DNA of 64,000 nt from Inonotus obliquus (taxonomy: Eukaryota > Basidiomycota > Agaricomycetes > Hymenochaetales > Hymenochaetaceae), in contig JAJHTX010000011.1 of assembly GCA_032164295.1 (NCBI GenBank), positions 186,001 through 250,000 on the forward strand, in the 5' to 3' direction. The notes under the pieces were generated by a model. It had not been told where the DNA came from, did no database searches, and saw only the letters and a program-made list of their open reading frames with translations. The translations under genes and the position numbers were made by a program. This document shows positions 61,171-64,000 of the stretch, piece after piece. Numbering within the stretch: position 1 is the first letter of the stretch; every line of letters begins with the position of its first letter.

Positions 61171-62454
61171 ATGGAAATGTCACCGGGAGGGATTCCACCG
61201 GAGAGTACACTTCCCTACCCACCCTTGCATCAGGACAAGAAATTCGTTGTGCTGTCAGATTGGTGCGCTGCTTCATCCAACCAGTTGATCAGAGTACTCA
61301 ATTCCATATTCACTGAAAGGGACGGGACAATCACAACTTACGATAGCAATGATTGCGAGTACCGTTTTCTCGGATGATGTACATCGCGGAACATCGTGGG
61401 CTCACACTATTACGTTTCACGCTTCTGCGAACTGCGGGGTCTGTCCGACAGACATGACGGATTTCTTGGGGTTTGGAAAAGAGAAACGTCGTCAGGGAAA
61501 TCTGGATATCCTGTCTGGGAAGGTTACCTTTAGGTGAGTTGCCCCATGCAGATTACCGGATGTCCAGGACAGGCAACTGATGATCCGATTTTCATTTGAT
61601 GCATAGGGATGCATTCAAGGAGATGCTAGACAGTGTCGCAAAGAATCACTCTTTCGAAGAGTGCAAAGAGATCTTGAGGAAAAGTTGCGTCTATCCACCC
61701 TTTTCAAATCCAGGAAGCAGAAACAATTGACATGAGGTCGACTCTCAGACATTCACCTTGATCCAGGATTTAAGGACTTCTACAAGTTCTGCAAAGAGAA
61801 TGATATTCCGGTCGTTCTTGTCTCCAGGTTCAAAAAATCGCCGCCGATCTCGATGGACTTTCTTGAGCTAACTTGTTTTTTTTTTTGCAGTGGCATGGAA
61901 CCGACCATTCGCGCCGTGCTATCGAATTTAGTTGGTGACGAGGACGCAGCAGCTATTGACATCGTGTCGAATCATGTCAAATCCTTGCCCGATGGGAAAT
62001 GGGAGATCCAGTATCGTCACCCCTCCAGGTATGATCATACCTAGCGTCAACTCCAGAAGCATCGTATTCATTTACATATCAGTGACTATGGACATGACAA
62101 ATCTCAAGCCATTTTACCGTACCGGAATTTGGCCAACCCACCAACACTGTTCTTCTTTGGAGACGGTGTTTCAGGCAAGTTCGATTCTATCATATATACA
62201 TTAAGCATTCACTCATGAAGATATCCGAAAATCTCCGCTCACTAGACATGTCCGCTGCTCGTCACGCTGACGTTCTCTTCGTAAAGCTCAAAGGAGATGG
62301 CGAAAATGATTTATTCGAATATTGTAAACGGGAGAATATTCCACACGTTTTGTTCTCGGACTTCAAGCATGCGTTGCCTATCGTAAAGTCAATTGTGACT
62401 GGAGAACGGAAAAAGGAAGATGTGTTGAAGCAGGGTTTGGGCGATGGGGTCTAG
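61171..62454 (+). CDS. HAD-superfamily phosphatase
   Basis: Eight exons: 61171-61262, 61320-61354, 61452-61533, 61607-61683, 61749-61827, 61891-62028, 62083-62174, 62246-62454; 267 residues. Motif I is VVLSDWDGTITTYDSNDYMTD, with the nucleophile Asp and acid/base Asp of DWDGT. Motif II is VVLVSSGM, and motif IV is FFFGDGVSD. The cap starts with FLGFGKEKRRQ. The closest group I recall is the MtnX/PSP-like phosphatases, including an uncharacterised fission yeast member with the same DSNDYxTD segment. Two introns (after 61354 and 62174) need GC donors to restore the conserved frame. Cytosolic; substrate unknown. The ATG at 61177 is a possible alternative start. Confidence 0.85.
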
Positions 62455-62950
62455 ATGAGTATCGTCTACGTATTTCATGGTCATGGATAGAAATTAGAGC
62501 TATCAATGTATTAGGATAGAACCATACTCGTATAACGGACACGTCGTGACGTATGCCCGGCGAAATATATGTAGGACATGTTTCAACAGAGTGAGTACCT
62601 AAATTCAGCATGCATGACAAGGGTAAGCATAACTTGTGACCCAACGATTCGTCAGTATACGATGACTTCGCTTTGAATGTTTGTCGTTGATCCCTGGATA
62701 AGTAGATATCATCGTGCCATCAAACATTCGCCTGTGTTCTGCAGATCACAACACATGAAAAGATGTTCCTATGCCAGGAGCTTATCACATCGTATGACGC
62801 CGCTATATCAAAGTGAAAGCTCAGGGCAATCATCAGAATGAGTCATAAGATGCGTGGGATGATATAAAAAGAAAATCAAGATCGAGTCATTTCTGACCTC
62901 CACATTTACAATCGCACATCATCAACAGTAAGTTGAGCTCAAGGTCAAAT
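62455..62950. other. Intergenic with promoter of GNAT gene
   Basis: A TATA element (ATATAAAA, about 62863-62870) lies 81-88 bases upstream of the GNAT start. Nothing else seen. Confidence 0.45.
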
Positions 62951-63949
62951 ATGTCGTCTTTGAAATACGTACTGATTTGGCTAAACAGTGCTCTCAGAGC
63001 CTAATCCACCAACGAAGAATTCTGCATGTCATGACCATGATTGCGGCGAAACGAATTTCGTTTTCCCTGTACGAGATTTAGAGAGTGAAAGGGTTAGACT
63101 CACGCCTTTTATCGTGCGTTTCTCATGCCCGTGTTTCAACAGGACTTCCACTCGTCTCTTCTCTTACTGAATTACCTTCCCTTCGCGTCACATAGCCTGC
63201 TTTACATGGCGCCGAATTCGTCGAACAAACTAAGACGCACCCAGATTTGTTTAGATACCTTCCATTTGGACCATTCGATACTTTGGACGATTTCACGAAC
63301 GAGTTCTTCGAGAAGAGAGTACGCGGTGAGAAAGGATCTGTGCTCTTCGCTATACTAGATAAGACAGGTTCGCATTTGAACTCTGGATTAGAAGCAGAAG
63401 GACGAAGGCTCACCTGCATCCCTAATTTCTTTGTTTTGTTCTATGTACATAGGAGGAGGGGTCCCAAGACTTGCGGGAATTGTAGGCCTCCTCAACGCAA
63501 GCGTCATCAACCAAGCAATCGAAATAGGATTCATCACCGTCTTCCCCGAGTTCCACAGAACGCACATAACATCAAATGCAGTCGGTTTGCTCCTCCATTA
63601 CTGCCTCGAGGTACCAAGAATGACCATCTCTGGTTCAACCAATTCCAATTCCGATGATGCGGAACTGAAATACGGAGAGGGACTAGGTCTTCGTCGTGTC
63701 CAGTGGCAGACCCACGGTGATAACATTGCATCATTGAGAACGGCTGAACGCATGGGGTTCAGGCGTGAAGGACTTATAAGGTGGCAGCGAGTCCTACCAG
63801 AGGGAAAGCACGGGGAAAGTGTGGATTCGGAAAGAAGGAAGCTGTGTAGTGATCCTGGAAGACATTCGTGGATGCTATCTGTGTGTTGGGACGATTGGTC
63901 TATTGGAGGGACGAGGGAAGTAGTGCGTGAACAGATGCAGCGTGAGTGA
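62951..63949 (+). CDS. GNAT family N-acetyltransferase (RimJ/RimL-like)
   Basis: Exons 62951-62968, 63018-63113, 63196-63367 and 63453-63949; about 260 residues. GNAT enzymes transfer acetyl from acetyl-CoA to amines. Seen: VRDLESERVRLTPF, HPDLFRYLPFGPFDTLDDF, LAGIVGLLNASV, AIEIGFITVFPEFHRTHI, and the C-terminal signature LGLRRVQWQTHGDNIASLRTAERMGFRREG, typical of the RimL-like branch. A 69-base in-frame stretch from 63613 (GTACCA...GAGAG) inserts about 23 residues where relatives have none and may be an intron. The first exon (MSSLKY) is short and less certain than the rest. Substrate unknown. Confidence 0.82.
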
Positions 63950-64000
63950 TGCGTTCAGGATAAGTGGGCAAAGCTTGGATTCAGCACAAGACGAAGGATA

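Noticed and set aside
1..64000. The HMG-box genes as a mating-type locus.
   Set aside because: Agaricomycete mating loci carry homeodomain genes or pheromone/receptor genes; none is present here.

Overview
The window looks like a piece of a mushroom-forming basidiomycete (Agaricomycete) nuclear genome. The protein-coding genes are broken by many short introns (about 50-110 nt, mostly GT-AG), the proteins include a DUF6699-type protein, Lunapark and long, low-complexity HMG-box regulators, and both eS6 and uS15 ribosomal protein genes carry introns. There is no operon structure, no CRISPR array and no tRNA that I could support.

Layout. (1) 1-5150: a tandem array of roughly 3 kb units, each made of a decayed copy of the 3' half of an HMG-box gene, its 3' flank, a small coiled-coil gene and a conserved spacer. 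(2) 5149-9364 (minus): the intact parent HMG-box gene (HMG-A). (3) 9365-27163: a 17.8 kb stretch without a convincing gene, holding decayed coding fragments, diverged tandem duplications and simple repeats. (4) 27164-30044 (plus): HMG-B, transcribed divergently from HMG-A. (5) 30045-35443: gene-free. (6) 35444-36949: DUF6699 gene. (7) 37858-39396 (minus): a two-module helical protein gene of a lineage-specific family. (8) 40345-49481: a compact block with Lunapark (ER shaping), a xylose-isomerase-like TIM-barrel protein, an Old Yellow Enzyme family oxidoreductase, a macrodomain protein and an MFS transporter. (9) 50450-53416 (minus): HMG-C, a third HMG-box regulator. (10) 54748-56520: divergent ribosomal protein genes eS6 and uS15 around a shared 251 bp promoter. 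(11) 56889-58700: the two modules of the family seen at 37.9-39.4 kb, here as two separate divergent genes. (12) 59522-63949: a Ser/Gly-rich surface or GPI-type protein, a HAD phosphatase with two GC-AG introns, and a GNAT acetyltransferase.

Functionally the window mixes housekeeping genes (eS6, uS15, Lunapark, HAD phosphatase) with an accessory fraction: three HMG-box transcription factor genes and at least five members of small, fast-evolving helical protein families. The most unusual material is the HMG/coiled-coil tandem array at the left edge and the modular family that is fused at one locus and split into divergent genes at another. Gene models were built by eye from reading frames, splice consensus and family conservation; exon edges are accurate to a few bases at best.
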